Positions 1 through 6,237 are shown, numbered from the stretch's first letter. The stretch: DNA of 7,545 bases from Alcaligenaceae bacterium (GCA_029265335.1 JAJUJN010000095.1:1-7545); one strand, 5' to 3'. Notes: a model not told the origin generated them from the sequence alone. Numbers and translations: made by a program.

Positions 1-66
1 AGTCTTTTGCGTGTTGAGCTCGCTGCCCGTGAGCCAGCGAACTTTAACGCTATCATTCGCGCCAGC
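1..66. other. Left edge, no gene supported
   Basis: No gene can be supported here. A plus-strand frame is open from base 1 to a TAA at 115-117 (38 codons, beginning SLLRVELAAREP). It could be the 3' end of a gene lying mostly outside the window. However, it would end inside the terminator hairpin and its peptide matches no family I know. The minus strand also has an open frame but no start codon. Sequence to the left would decide. Confidence 0.3.
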
Positions 67-83
67 AAAAGGCGAAAATCGCC
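67..83 (-). terminator. Possible second small terminator after tRNA-Asn
   Basis: Read on the minus strand this is GGCGA-TTT-TCGCC followed by TTTT: a 5-bp stem with a 3-nt loop and a short T tract. It lies just beyond the stronger terminator at 99-132, so it could be a backup. The stem is short and might be chance. Confidence 0.35.
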
Positions 84-96
84 GTTTGTGCCGGGC

Positions 97-132
97 AAAA
101 AAATAGCGCCTTCGTAAAAAGGCGCTATTTTT
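97..132 (-). terminator. Rho-independent terminator of tRNA-Asn
   Basis: A perfect 14-bp stem pairs 99-112 with 119-132 around a 6-nt loop (113-118), with the GC-rich core GGCGC/GCGCC. On the minus strand the stem runs straight into a T tract (A run at 97-103 on the plus strand), the classic intrinsic terminator form. It lies about 25 nt beyond the CCA end of the tRNA gene. The A/T flanks are nearly symmetrical, so it could also stop plus-strand transcription arriving from the left. Confidence 0.9.
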
Positions 133-134
133 CA

Positions 135-149
135 AGGGCTTGGAGCCCT
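135..149 (-). other. Short hairpin between tRNA 3' end and terminator
   Basis: Six-base arms AGGGCT (135-140) and AGCCCT (144-149) pair perfectly around a 3-nt loop. The hairpin lies in the 3' trailer of the tRNA precursor, between the encoded CCA and the terminator. It may shape where RNases enter during 3' processing, but that is inference; it is short enough to be chance. Confidence 0.3.
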
Positions 150-157
150 AAAGCTTG

Positions 158-233
158 TGGCTCCCCGAGCAGGGCTCGAACCTGCGACCTGCGGATTAAC
201 AGTCCGTCGCTCTACCGACTGAGCTATCGGGGA
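158..233 (-). tRNA. tRNA-Asn (anticodon GUU)
   Basis: The reverse complement folds as a 76-nt tRNA with an encoded CCA (TGG at 158-160 on the plus strand). The acceptor stem TCCCCGA/TCGGGGA is perfect. The D arm is GCTC-AGTCGGTA-GAGC, the anticodon loop CTGTTAA places GTT at 198-200, and the T arm is GCAGG-TTCGAGC-CCTGC. The discriminator base is G, as in bacterial tRNA-Asn. It decodes AAC and AAU. The gene has its own promoter (244-271) and terminator (99-132), and lies 82 bp downstream of the hprK stop on the same strand. tRNA-Asn genes are common integration targets, but no integrase is visible here. Confidence 0.97.
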
Positions 234-243
234 AGAGAAAAAG

Positions 244-271
244 AGTATAGCAGGAAATTCATTTTACGCAA
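244..271 (-). promoter_or_regulatory. Sigma-70-like promoter of tRNA-Asn
   Basis: Reading the minus strand, a -35-like TTGCGT (266-271) and a -10 TATACT (244-249) are separated by 16 bp. The predicted start falls near 237, only a few bases before the tRNA 5' end at 233. That short leader is typical of single tRNA genes. I see no strong terminator between hprK and this promoter, so some read-through from hprK is possible. Confidence 0.7.
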
Positions 272-315
272 AACCTTCCAAGCCACGCGCTTCACACAAG
301 ATGACTGCTGCCGAT

Positions 316-1245
316 TCAGCGTTCGTTCTGACGGATGGCGTGCATCTGGCGCTCCATGAATTCGGCCAGGGTGTCGATGCCGCGCAGCTGGAGGATGTTG
401 TTGCGCACGGCGGCTTCTACCAACACGGCCAGGTTGCGGCCGGCCGCAACGGGGAGCACGACTTTGCGCACGGGCTGGCCCAGCACATTCTGCGTGGTGT
501 CTTGCAAAGGAAGGCGCTCGCGATGAGCTTCTTCAGACAGGGCGCGCACGAGTTGCACGATAAGGCGCAGGCGCATTTTGCGGCGCACGGCGCTTTCGCC
601 GAAGATGGTGCGCACGTCGAGCAGGCCCAGGCCGCGTACTTCGAGAATGTTCTGCAAGAGGGGCGGGCAGCGGCCTTCGACCACCCCGGGGCCAACCTGG
701 GCAAACTCCACGGCGTCGTCTGCCACCAGGCCGTGCCCACGCGAGACGAGTTCGAGTGCCAGCTCGCTTTTGCCCAGGCCCGATTCCCCGGTGAGCAGAA
801 TGCCCAGGCCGAGAACGTCCATGAAGACGCCATGCATGATGGTTCGGGGGGCGAGAGCTTTGCCTACATACACACGAAGAAGGTCGATGACCTCGGCGGC
901 ACTGAAGGCCGAACCCAGCAGCGGCACGCTGTGAGTGTTGCAATTTTGGATGAGGTCTTCGGGGGCTACCAGCCCTTCGGCCAGGATGATCGCGGGTACG
1001 CCGCCGGCGAGGAGATCGGCAAAATGCTGGCGGCGTCGCCTGACGCCAAAGCGCAGGTAGTAGGTCATTTCGCGGTGACCGAATACCTGAATGCGCATGG
1101 GGTGAATCAGGTTCAGGTGGCCGACCCGGTCGGAAGGTGCAAGGGTGTCGTCTGTGAGCGCGCGGCCACCGCCGGCTCGTCCGGCAAGCCAGGTGAGGCC
1201 GAGCTGCTTGAGGTTGTCGTCGACCAGTGTCTGAATGGTTAGCAT
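316..1245 (-). CDS. hprK: HPr kinase/phosphorylase (HprK)
   Basis: A 309-residue cytoplasmic bifunctional enzyme that phosphorylates and dephosphorylates a serine on HPr, the PTS phosphocarrier. The N-terminal domain (about 1-130) precedes the kinase domain. In the latter I see the P-loop GESGLGKS (153-160), the nearby catalytic-type His in MHGV (138), VADDAVE (174-180) with its Asp pair, and the family signature within 200-218 ([18 protein letters not shown]). Length matches the proteobacterial family. The frame stays open upstream to 1572, but I chose the ATG at 1245: MLTIQ is the usual family start, and the upstream part overlaps ptsN and has no HprK character. An AGG lies just ahead of it. 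The gene follows ptsN by 40 bp and is probably co-transcribed. In many betaproteobacteria rapZ comes next; here a tRNA does. Confidence 0.95.
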   Translation of the reverse strand: MLTIQTLVDDNLKQLGLTWLAGRAGGGRALTDDTLAPSDRVGHLNLIHPMRIQVFGHREMTYYLRFGVRRRRQHFADLLAGGVPAIILAEGLVAPEDLIQNCNTHSVPLLGSAFSAAEVIDLLRVYVGKALAPRTIMHGVFMDVLGLGILLTGESGLGKSELALELVSRGHGLVADDAVEFAQVGPGVVEGRCPPLLQNILEVRGLGLLDVRTIFGESAVRRKMRLRLIVQLVRALSEEAHRERLPLQDTTQNVLGQPVRKVVLPVAAGRNLAVLVEAAVRNNILQLRGIDTLAEFMERQMHAIRQNER

Positions 1246-1285
1246 ACCGAGACCTGCAGGTTGATGCCGGAAGGCAAAGCGGCAA

Positions 1286-1753
1286 TCAGTATTCGATGCC
1301 CGGGTGCCAGTCGTGCAGGATGCTGCGGATTTCTTCGGGGGTCTGGGCTTCGTTGAGGCCGTGCCGTAATTCTGCGCTGGATAGCATTTGGGCCAGTTCA
1401 GCAAGAATATCCAGGTGCTTTTGAGTGGACTCTTCTGGCACCAGCAGAAACATGAGCAAGCGCACGGGCTGGCTGTCGGGTGCGTCGAAAGGCACGGGTT
1501 GCGCGAGGCGAATAAAGGTGGCAACCGGCTCCTTGAGGCCTTTAAGACGGCCATGGGGCACAGCCACGCCATGCCCCAGTGCGGTGGAACCCAGCCGTTC
1601 GCGCGAAAATAGGCTGTCGAACACGGTGAGCCGAGCCAGGCCTTGGTTGTTCTCGAAGGTGAGCGCCGCGTGTTCGAAGGCGCGCTTTTTGCTGGTGGCA
1701 GGCAGGTCGAGAACGATGTTGGAGACCGGCAGAATGCTGGAAATGAGAGTCAT
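1286..1753 (-). CDS. ptsN: Nitrogen-type PTS EIIA component (PtsN, EIIA-Ntr)
   Basis: A 155-residue cytoplasmic regulator that receives phosphate through the EI-Ntr/NPr (HPr-like) chain and controls partners by its phosphorylation state rather than by transporting sugar. The single PTS EIIA type-2 domain spans nearly the whole protein. The phospho-accepting His is H67 in [10 protein letters not shown] (60-69), with H61 as the conserved neighbour. [11 protein letters not shown] (near 98-109) is the usual core strand region. The length is normal. The ATG at 1753 gives the expected N-terminus, MTLISSILP, but I see no strong Shine-Dalgarno sequence. A consensus TATAAT and an inverted repeat lie directly upstream, suggesting that ptsN-hprK has its own regulated promoter in addition to any read-through from hpf. 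Confidence 0.94.
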   Translation of the reverse strand: MTLISSILPVSNIVLDLPATSKKRAFEHAALTFENNQGLARLTVFDSLFSRERLGSTALGHGVAVPHGRLKGLKEPVATFIRLAQPVPFDAPDSQPVRLLMFLLVPEESTQKHLDILAELAQMLSSAELRHGLNEAQTPEEIRSILHDWHPGIEY

Positions 1754-1769
1754 GGAAGAGATGCTTCAC

Positions 1770-1826
1770 TGCAGCAAATACGCATTATAGGGGTAAAGCA
1801 CGGGCATTCGCTGGCTATTTGCTGCA
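1770..1826. repeat. Perfect 11-bp inverted repeat straddling the ptsN promoter
   Basis: TGCAGCAAATA at 1770-1780 is mirrored exactly by TATTTGCTGCA at 1816-1826, with 35 bp between. The TATAAT at 1784-1789 lies inside. Relative to a start near 1777, one arm covers the start site (about -3 to +8) and the other covers about -39 to -49. Arm centres are 46 bp apart, about 4.4 helical turns. This looks like a paired operator for a DNA-binding regulator. An RNA hairpin from the ptsN promoter itself is unlikely because one arm is upstream of the start, but a transcript reading through from hpf would contain both arms. I cannot name the binding protein. Confidence 0.6.
1784..1812 (-). promoter_or_regulatory. 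Candidate promoter of ptsN-hprK
   Basis: The minus strand carries a perfect -10 consensus TATAAT at 1784-1789, about 30 bp before the ptsN ATG. The predicted start is near 1777, giving a leader of about 24 nt. At 16-18 bp spacing the -35 region (around 1806-1813) reads GCGAAT, AGCGAA or CAGCGA, far from TTGACA. A weak -35 with a strong -10 is typical of promoters needing an activator or tuned by a repressor, which fits the flanking inverted repeat. Confidence 0.55.
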
Positions 1827-1895
1827 TTTCAACCACACGCGATGCCAATTGTTTGTTGGGCCCATTACGGAGCAAGTTCAAAGCTGAGAATGGAG

Positions 1896-1918
1896 CATGG
1901 CACCCAGAGGGTGCCATG
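1896..1918 (-). other. 10-bp perfect hairpin between hpf and ptsN
   Basis: CATGGCACCC (1896-1905) pairs perfectly with GGGTGCCATG (1909-1918) around a 3-nt loop. It begins 56 nt after the hpf stop codon on the same transcript. Neither strand has a T tract next to it, so it is not a standard intrinsic terminator. It could slow polymerase, protect the hpf 3' end from exonucleases, or be an RNase site separating hpf and ptsN messages. The rest of the 221-bp gap (1754-1974) holds only the ptsN promoter region; I see no gene in it. Confidence 0.5.
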
Positions 1919-1974
1919 GCGCAAGGCTTTGGGGCTGCCGAACCTCAGGCGGCCCCTGCAACACTTGACGCAGC

Positions 1975-2328
1975 TTATGTGCCCGTATCTAGATCCAAGG
2001 CCTCATCTTCTTGTAATGGCTGTCGCTTGATGCCGGGCGAGTTGTGACTGCGCAGCAGGCTCTTGTGTTTGATGATCTGCCGATCGAGCTTGTCGATAAG
2101 GGCGTCGATGGCAGCGTATAGATTTTCGTCGGTCGCTTCGCAGTGGATGTCTTTGCCGGGTACGTGAACAGTGACCTCGGCGCGATGTCGTAGCTTGGGT
2201 GCCGACAAAATAACCTGGGTATCGATGATCTGGTCGAAGTGGCGAAGCACTCGATTCAGCTTTTGGGTGACGTATTCCCGAATGGCCGGGGTGACGTCGA
2301 ATTGATGTCCGCTGATGCTCAGGTTCAT
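1975..2328 (-). CDS. hpf: Ribosome hibernation promoting factor (Hpf, short form)
   Basis: A 117-residue member of the HPF/RaiA (S30AE) family, also annotated as sigma-54 modulation protein. It binds the 30S subunit of idle ribosomes; in gammaproteobacteria the short form promotes 100S dimers. The S30AE domain covers about 1-95: MNLSISGHQFDVT, AIREYVTQKL and the conserved IHCEATDENLYAAID (61-75), ending in a Lys/Arg-rich helix. The tail (105-117, LQEDEALDLDTGT) is acidic and looks disordered. No C-terminal dimerisation domain is present, so this is the short, not the long, form. The frame is open upstream to 2421, but the ATG at 2328 has a GGAGAG ribosome site (2335-2340) at 6-nt spacing and gives the family N-terminus. 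It appears to have its own promoter, in a 210-bp gap where rpoN often lies in other proteobacteria. Confidence 0.94.
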   Translation of the reverse strand: MNLSISGHQFDVTPAIREYVTQKLNRVLRHFDQIIDTQVILSAPKLRHRAEVTVHVPGKDIHCEATDENLYAAIDALIDKLDRQIIKHKSLLRSHNSPGIKRQPLQEDEALDLDTGT

Positions 2329-2334
2329 GTGGTG

Positions 2335-2340
2335 CTCTCC
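2335..2340 (-). promoter_or_regulatory. Ribosome binding site of hpf
   Basis: GGAGAG on the minus strand, 6 nt before the ATG at 2328. It decides the start: the longer frame beginning at 2421 would start upstream of the predicted hpf promoter. Confidence 0.75.
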
Positions 2341-2344
2341 ATGA

Positions 2345-2378
2345 GAATCGTGCTGACCTGGAGGGCCAGGCACGATTC
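2345..2378. repeat. Inverted repeat at the hpf transcription start
   Basis: GAATCGTGC (2345-2353) and GCACGATTC (2370-2378) are perfect 9-bp arms 16 bp apart. A nested 4-bp pair (CTGG 2358-2361, CCAG 2366-2369) lies inside. The repeat sits between the predicted -10 box and the ribosome site. Predicted transcription starts near 2373, inside one arm, so the local message would lack most of that arm. This favours a DNA operator. A transcript coming from lptB would instead carry the full hairpin just ahead of the ribosome site. No T tract follows, so it is not a standard terminator. Confidence 0.55.
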
Positions 2379-2379
2379 C

Positions 2380-2407
2380 AGTGTAGCGAGTCAGCGCCCG
2401 AATGCAA
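2380..2407 (-). promoter_or_regulatory. Sigma-70-like promoter of hpf
   Basis: On the minus strand, TTGCAT (2402-2407) and TACACT (2380-2385) are separated by 16 bp, each close to consensus. The expected start is near 2373, giving a leader of about 45 nt ending in the GGAGAG ribosome site. Hpf genes are usually induced in stationary phase or stress; whether this promoter responds that way cannot be read from the sequence. Confidence 0.6.
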
Positions 2408-2524
2408 GCGCGGAAAATCACGTAAGATAGGGGGATTCACTGGGGGCGAACCGCAGCCGCTATGGCGTGAGAACGGCTGGCAAAACTATGGGCCGGGCGG
2501 CAAAAGTTCTGCTGGCCAATGCCG

Positions 2525-2546
2525 GCTACATGCACCAGCTACATGC
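2525..2546. repeat. 9-bp direct repeat across the lptB stop codon
   Basis: GCTACATGC occurs at 2525-2533 and 2538-2546, a 13-bp period, with the second copy containing the lptB stop codon (TAG on the minus strand). The rest of the gap to the hpf promoter (2408-2524) holds no gene, no rpoN remnant I can recognise, and only a weak 8-bp stem including one G-U pair, without a T tract. The repeat may be a small slippage duplication. Confidence 0.5.
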
Positions 2547-3315
2547 GGAAATGCTCACCCAGATAAACGCGGCGCACGGCGGGGTCGTCCACGATGTCAT
2601 CAGGGTGGCCCGAAGTAAGCACCGAGCCATCGCTGATGATGTAGGCCCGGTCGCAAATGCCCAGGGTTTCGCGCACGTTGTGATCGGTAATCAGCACGCC
2701 GATGTTGCGGCCGCGCAAGAAGCCCACAATCCGCTGGATTTCTATCACCGCAATCGGGTCCACGCCCGCGAAGGGCTCGTCGAGCAAAATGAAGCGTGGG
2801 TCGGTGGCCAGCGCGCGAGCGATCTCCACCCGGCGCCGCTCGCCTCCCGAGAGCGAGATGGCGTCGTTGCTGCGAATGTGCGTGATCTGCAGTTCTTCGA
2901 GCAGGTCTTCCAGGGCCTGATCGATTTGCGCGCGCCCCAGCCGCTGTCCGCTGTCATCGCGACGCAGCTCAAGCACCGCCCGGATGTTCTGCTCCACGGT
3001 GAGGCGTCTGAATACCGAGGCGTCTTGTGGCAAGTACGACAAACCCATGCGCGCGCGCTGGTGAATCGGCATGGCCGTGATCACGCGGTTATCGATTTCG
3101 ATTCGCCCCGCATCGGCCGCCACCAGGCCGACGATCATGTAGAAGCTGGTGGTTTTTCCTGCGCCATTGGGGCCCAGCAGACCCACCACCTCGCCGCTCG
3201 AGACTTCAAGCGATACATCTCGCACCACGGTGCGCTTTCCGTAGGTTTTGCGCAAACCCATGGCACGCAGCCGACCGTGTCCCTTCAAGACCCGCCCCCC
3301 GACGAGTTGTCGCAC
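2539..3315 (-). CDS. lptB: LPS export ABC transporter ATP-binding protein (LptB)
   Basis: Cytoplasmic ATPase of the LptB2FGC complex, which pulls LPS from the inner membrane and drives it along the Lpt bridge. All ABC motifs are present (numbering from the GTG at 3315): Walker A GPNGAGKT (48-55), Q-loop Q97 in LPQDAS, signature LSGGE (155-159), Walker B FILLDEP (175-181) with catalytic E180, and switch H212 in TDHN. SFYMIVG after Walker A and [10 protein letters not shown] are typical of LptB. The start is uncertain. The GTG at 3315 overlaps the lptA end by 31 bp and has no good ribosome site. A TTG at 3288 overlaps the lptA stop as TTGA, follows a G-rich stretch, and would give 249 residues, nearer the usual 240 or so. 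The ATG at 3261 would cut into the first strand. Its neighbours lptA and lptC support the assignment. Confidence 0.95.
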   Translation of the reverse strand: MRQLVGGRVLKGHGRLRAMGLRKTYGKRTVVRDVSLEVSSGEVVGLLGPNGAGKTTSFYMIVGLVAADAGRIEIDNRVITAMPIHQRARMGLSYLPQDASVFRRLTVEQNIRAVLELRRDDSGQRLGRAQIDQALEDLLEELQITHIRSNDAISLSGGERRRVEIARALATDPRFILLDEPFAGVDPIAVIEIQRIVGFLRGRNIGVLITDHNVRETLGICDRAYIISDGSVLTSGHPDDIVDDPAVRRVYLGEHFRM

Positions 3316-3950
3316 TGAGTGATGGTTTCGTCGGAGCTTTGACGGGCGCCGATCACCGTGCGCACGCGCTGATTGGGCCCTCCCGAGCGGGCGCCGCCCT
3401 CGGCGCGATACACCTCGGTTTCCTGGTTGTAGCGGATGCGTTCGCCGCGCACCTGATCGATAAGCTCGCCACAGGCCAGGCGGCTGACCACGGCGTGGCC
3501 GATGAATTCGAGAACATTGCTGCTACTGTCGTACTCGGCGCGATCGGCGTGCCCTTCTACCACCTCCACGTGATCTTCACTGGTTTGACGAACGAACACT
3601 TGTTTGCCGCTGCCGGCGGTGGCCACAGCGAATTGCTCACCGGCTTCGTTCTGGCGCAGTTCGAGCCGCTCGGACCGCAGGCTGAGATTGCCGCGCGTGA
3701 GCACGACGTTGCCGCTGAACACGCTCACCTGGCGTGCATCATCGTATTCGAGGGTGTCGGAATCGATGAGCGTGGGTACGTCGCTTTCTAGACTGGCGGA
3801 GTGCGATACCGCAGGCGTGAGCGTGAGCGCCAGAGCACAGGCTGCCGCTGGCAGCCAGAACATGCTTCGCCAGGCGATCTTGGGAGAGGTGGATTCTTTG
3901 AATTGCATGCGATCTGTATGAAATCCAAGACGAAGGCATGGAGGGCTCAT
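3285..3950 (-). CDS. lptA: LPS transport periplasmic protein (LptA)
   Basis: A periplasmic beta-jellyroll (OstA_N family) protein that forms the bridge carrying LPS from LptC to LptD. The coding sequence gives 221 residues. A hydrophobic segment (about 30-47, [19 protein letters not shown]) followed by SHSA fits a signal peptide cut after A52. The mature domain (about 58-175) has the expected repeated short strands, such as [26 protein letters not shown]. The tail is Ser/Gly-rich and ends GGGS. Two cysteines (160, 213) remain in the mature part. The ATG at 3950 overlaps the lptC stop as ATGA, favouring it through translational coupling, although GGAG lies only 2 nt away. The ATG at 3908 (MQFKES) would give a more normal signal-peptide N-region, so the true start could be either. 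Confidence 0.9.
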   Translation of the reverse strand: MSPPCLRLGFHTDRMQFKESTSPKIAWRSMFWLPAAACALALTLTPAVSHSASLESDVPTLIDSDTLEYDDARQVSVFSGNVVLTRGNLSLRSERLELRQNEAGEQFAVATAGSGKQVFVRQTSEDHVEVVEGHADRAEYDSSSNVLEFIGHAVVSRLACGELIDQVRGERIRYNQETEVYRAEGGARSGGPNQRVRTVIGARQSSDETITQCDNSSGGGS

Positions 3951-4543
3951 GGCTCCGACTGCGATGTGGCGCGAGGCATGATTGTGACACGGGTTTGCGA
4001 ATCGACGCGCAACTGTCGTGTTTGGTTATCGTAATGCATGCCCACGCCGGTGATGCGTGAGCCGTCTTCGCGCGTGACCACCGCAGGTGCGTGGGTGTAG
4101 GCCACATCTTCGTTCGGGAGCAACACCATCTCGGGGGTTTCGATCACCAGGTCGGGCGTATCGTCGGCATTGCGACGCTCGAGGCGAACGTCGCCGGTGA
4201 GGGTGACGCGGTCGCCATCCTGATCGAGCACGCCGCGCTCGGCAGTGGCCTCGGTGATCGAGCGGTCGGGGCGCTGGCTGATGGCCCGTGGATGGCGCAC
4301 TTCATAAGAGTCGTCGTCTGGGTAGTGCACGGCGCGCGGGCCTTCGAGGCGCGCGTTGGCCACTCCTTGGGCGTCGACCTGCACCATGACGAAGCGATCG
4401 ATGTACGAATCCATTTCGTGGGTGAGGCGGCGAGGCGGGTCGATGGGGATGGCTCGCTGGGCGTAATCGGCTGCCCACCAAGTGCCCGCCACGAGGGCAA
4501 GCAGCAGGCCCACCGCGACGAATGAAGTGAGACGCTCGCGCAT
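3947..4543 (-). CDS. lptC: LPS export system protein LptC
   Basis: A bitopic inner-membrane protein that couples the LptB2FG extractor to LptA. There are 198 residues: a short cytoplasmic start (MRERL), one membrane helix (about 7-25, SFVAVGLLLALVAGTWWAA), then a periplasmic LptC domain (about 40-190). Visible family features include the early stretch RRLTHEMDSYIDRFVM, HYPDDDSYEVRHPRAI, and the later GDVRLERRNADDTPDLVIETPEM strands. It starts 3 bp after the kdsC stop and ends in an ATGA overlap with lptA. Primary sequence is poorly conserved in this family, so the gene order kdsC-lptC-lptA-lptB carries much of the weight. I see no strong Shine-Dalgarno, consistent with coupling to kdsC. Confidence 0.9.
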   Translation of the reverse strand: MRERLTSFVAVGLLLALVAGTWWAADYAQRAIPIDPPRRLTHEMDSYIDRFVMVQVDAQGVANARLEGPRAVHYPDDDSYEVRHPRAISQRPDRSITEATAERGVLDQDGDRVTLTGDVRLERRNADDTPDLVIETPEMVLLPNEDVAYTHAPAVVTREDGSRITGVGMHYDNQTRQLRVDSQTRVTIMPRATSQSEP

Positions 4544-4546
4544 GGG

Positions 4547-5164
4547 TTACTGCAGAGAGCTGCCCGGCGTGGTGGTGGGCGGGCCTGCCGTGATCAATTG
4601 GCCGAGGCGTCCCTGCGCGGCCAGCACTACGTCGCAACATTCACGCACGGCGCCATGACCGCCTTCGCGCTCGGTGATCCAGTGAGCCACCTGCGCCACG
4701 TAAGGTGGGGCGGCCGGCACACTCACCGCGAATCCGGCGAGCTGCATGGCGGGAAGGTCGTTGATGTCGTCGCCCATATAGCCCACCTCAGCTCCCGATA
4801 CGCCATGCCTTTGCATCAGCGCTTGCAGGGCGTCGGCCTTGTGGTGCACGCCTTGCTGCACATCGTTGATGCCGAGGTCGGCAGCGCGGCGAGTGACGGC
4901 GGGACCGGCTCTTGCGGTGATCCAGGCCACGATCACTCCGCCCGCCGAGAGCAGTCGCAAACCTTGACCGTCGAGCACGTTGAAGCGCTTGAGGGTTTCG
5001 CCATGCTCGTGATACCAGAGCGAGCCGTCGGTGAGGGTGCCGTCGATGTCGAAAACCATGAGCCGTACCGCGGCGGCGCGATCGCGCACGGCGGGGGGAA
5101 CCCGGGCAATGACGAGAGCATCGGCGGGGTGGGGAACGATGGACTTGGGACGCTGAGTCAACAT
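4547..5164 (-). CDS. kdsC: 3-deoxy-D-manno-octulosonate 8-phosphate phosphatase (KdsC)
   Basis: A cytoplasmic HAD-superfamily phosphatase that hydrolyses Kdo 8-phosphate to Kdo, the third step of Kdo synthesis for LPS. Of 205 residues, motif I is MVFDIDGTLTDG (36-47) with nucleophile D39 and D41. Motif II is the Thr in WITAR (81-85), motif III is K109 in HHKADAL, and motif IV is MGDDINDLPAM (130-140) with metal-binding Asp residues. There is no large cap domain, as expected for KdsC, which acts as a tetramer. The first 30 or so residues and the Pro/Thr-rich tail (195-205) extend beyond the core. The gene starts 9 bp after kdsD and ends 3 bp before lptC, so it is in the middle of the operon. 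Confidence 0.95.
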   Translation of the reverse strand: MLTQRPKSIVPHPADALVIARVPPAVRDRAAAVRLMVFDIDGTLTDGSLWYHEHGETLKRFNVLDGQGLRLLSAGGVIVAWITARAGPAVTRRAADLGINDVQQGVHHKADALQALMQRHGVSGAEVGYMGDDINDLPAMQLAGFAVSVPAAPPYVAQVAHWITEREGGHGAVRECCDVVLAAQGRLGQLITAGPPTTTPGSSLQ

Positions 5165-5173
5165 GGCGCGATG

Positions 5174-6178
5174 TTATACCACCTTGGCGGCCATGAGGTC
5201 GTGCATATGCAGGGCGCCCACCAATCGCCCCGCCTCATCGAGCACGAGCAGCTGCGATAGCCGGTGTTTATCCATGAGCGCCGCGGCCTCGGCCGCCAGT
5301 GCCTCGGGCCCGATGTGCCTGGGTTGCCGGCTCATGCCATCGGCCACGGTGAGCTGGCGGAGGTCGCCGCCACGAGCGATGAGACGGCGCAGATCGCCGT
5401 CAGTGAAGATGCCTACGGCTTCACCGTCGGTGTTCACCACTGCGGTCATGCCCATGCCCTTGCGCGACATTTCGGCAAGCGTGTCGGGCAGGCTGGTGTG
5501 CGGGGCCACTTGGGGCAGACGGGTTTCGGTGCGCATGACATCGCGCACGCGAGTGAGCAGGCGCCGACCCAGGGCACCGCCGGGGTGTGAGCGGGCGAAA
5601 TCGTCGGGTCCGAAGCCTCGCGCTTCCAAGCAAGCAACCGCCAAGGCGTCGCCCAGAGCCAGCTGCACCGTGCTGCTGGCGGTGGGCGCCAGGTTGAGCG
5701 GGCACGCCTCTTGGGCCACGCTGGTGTCGAGGAAGACATCGGCCAGTTGCGCCAGAGGTGACGCGGGATTGCCGGTCATGCCTAGAATTCGTGCGCCCTG
5801 ACGGCGAGCCAGGGGAAGAATGGTGAGTAATTCCTCGGTGGTGCCCGAATGTGAGATGGCGAGCACGACATCTTGCGGCGCAATCATGCCTAGATCACCA
5901 TGGACGGCTTCGGCAGCGTGGACAAAAAAGGCTGGTGTGCCTGTGGAAGCAAGGGTGGCGGCGATCTTGCGCCCGATGTGGCCCGATTTGCCGATACCGC
6001 TCACCACAACTCGACCTTGACAGCCAAGGAGGCATTCCACAGCTGCCGAGAAGGCGTGATCGAGCCGGTCGGCAAGCGCGTAGACGGCATCGGCCTCGAT
6101 GCGCAGGGTGCGACGACCGCTGGCGATGCTGTCGGCAGAAGAGGGAGCGGGCGCGCTCACGGAAGGAGGGTGGGGCAT
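5174..6178 (-). CDS. kdsD: D-arabinose 5-phosphate isomerase (KdsD/KpsF family)
   Basis: A cytoplasmic isomerase converting D-ribulose 5-phosphate to D-arabinose 5-phosphate, the entry step of Kdo synthesis. The 334 residues are close to E. coli KdsD. The SIS domain (about 40-185) shows [12 protein letters not shown] (60-71), [15 protein letters not shown] (84-98, with the active-site Glu/His region), and SHSGTTEE (109-116). H198 in [12 protein letters not shown] is the conserved late His. Two CBS domains follow (about 213-270 and 278-334), including [10 protein letters not shown] and the family ending [11 protein letters not shown]. The ATG at 6178 has no clear ribosome site. A TATTGT lies 5-10 nt upstream, so the message could be leaderless or nearly so, but no other in-frame ATG precedes the SIS core. 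It heads the LPS operon, divergent from apt. Confidence 0.94.
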   Translation of the reverse strand: MPHPPSVSAPAPSSADSIASGRRTLRIEADAVYALADRLDHAFSAAVECLLGCQGRVVVSGIGKSGHIGRKIAATLASTGTPAFFVHAAEAVHGDLGMIAPQDVVLAISHSGTTEELLTILPLARRQGARILGMTGNPASPLAQLADVFLDTSVAQEACPLNLAPTASSTVQLALGDALAVACLEARGFGPDDFARSHPGGALGRRLLTRVRDVMRTETRLPQVAPHTSLPDTLAEMSRKGMGMTAVVNTDGEAVGIFTDGDLRRLIARGGDLRQLTVADGMSRQPRHIGPEALAAEAAALMDKHRLSQLLVLDEAGRLVGALHMHDLMAAKVV

Positions 6179-6237
6179 ATCAATACAATATCGGGCGTCT
6201 TTTGCGGCTCTTTCTGACGAAGTCGGATGATGCCGGT

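Noticed and set aside
301..1242. Long plus-strand open frame of 313 codons opposite hprK
   Set aside because: It is antisense to a clear HprK with all its motifs. Long antisense frames are common in GC-rich genes and this one has no recognisable domain.
1246..1572. N-terminal extension of hprK to an ATG at 1572 (418 residues)
   Set aside because: The extra 109 residues overlap ptsN in another frame, are Cys/Pro-rich without family character, and the internal MLTIQ start fits HprK homologues.
2478..2525. Possible terminator after lptB (8-bp stem including a G-U pair)
   Set aside because: Long loop, no T tract; too weak to call.
2467..3318. 283-codon plus-strand frame opposite lptB
   Set aside because: Shadow of a complete ABC ATPase on the other strand; no domain of its own.
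4091..5260. Plus-strand frames at 4091-4525 and 4598-5260
   Set aside because: Opposite lptC and kdsC, rich in His/Gly/Ala from reversed codons, with no motifs.
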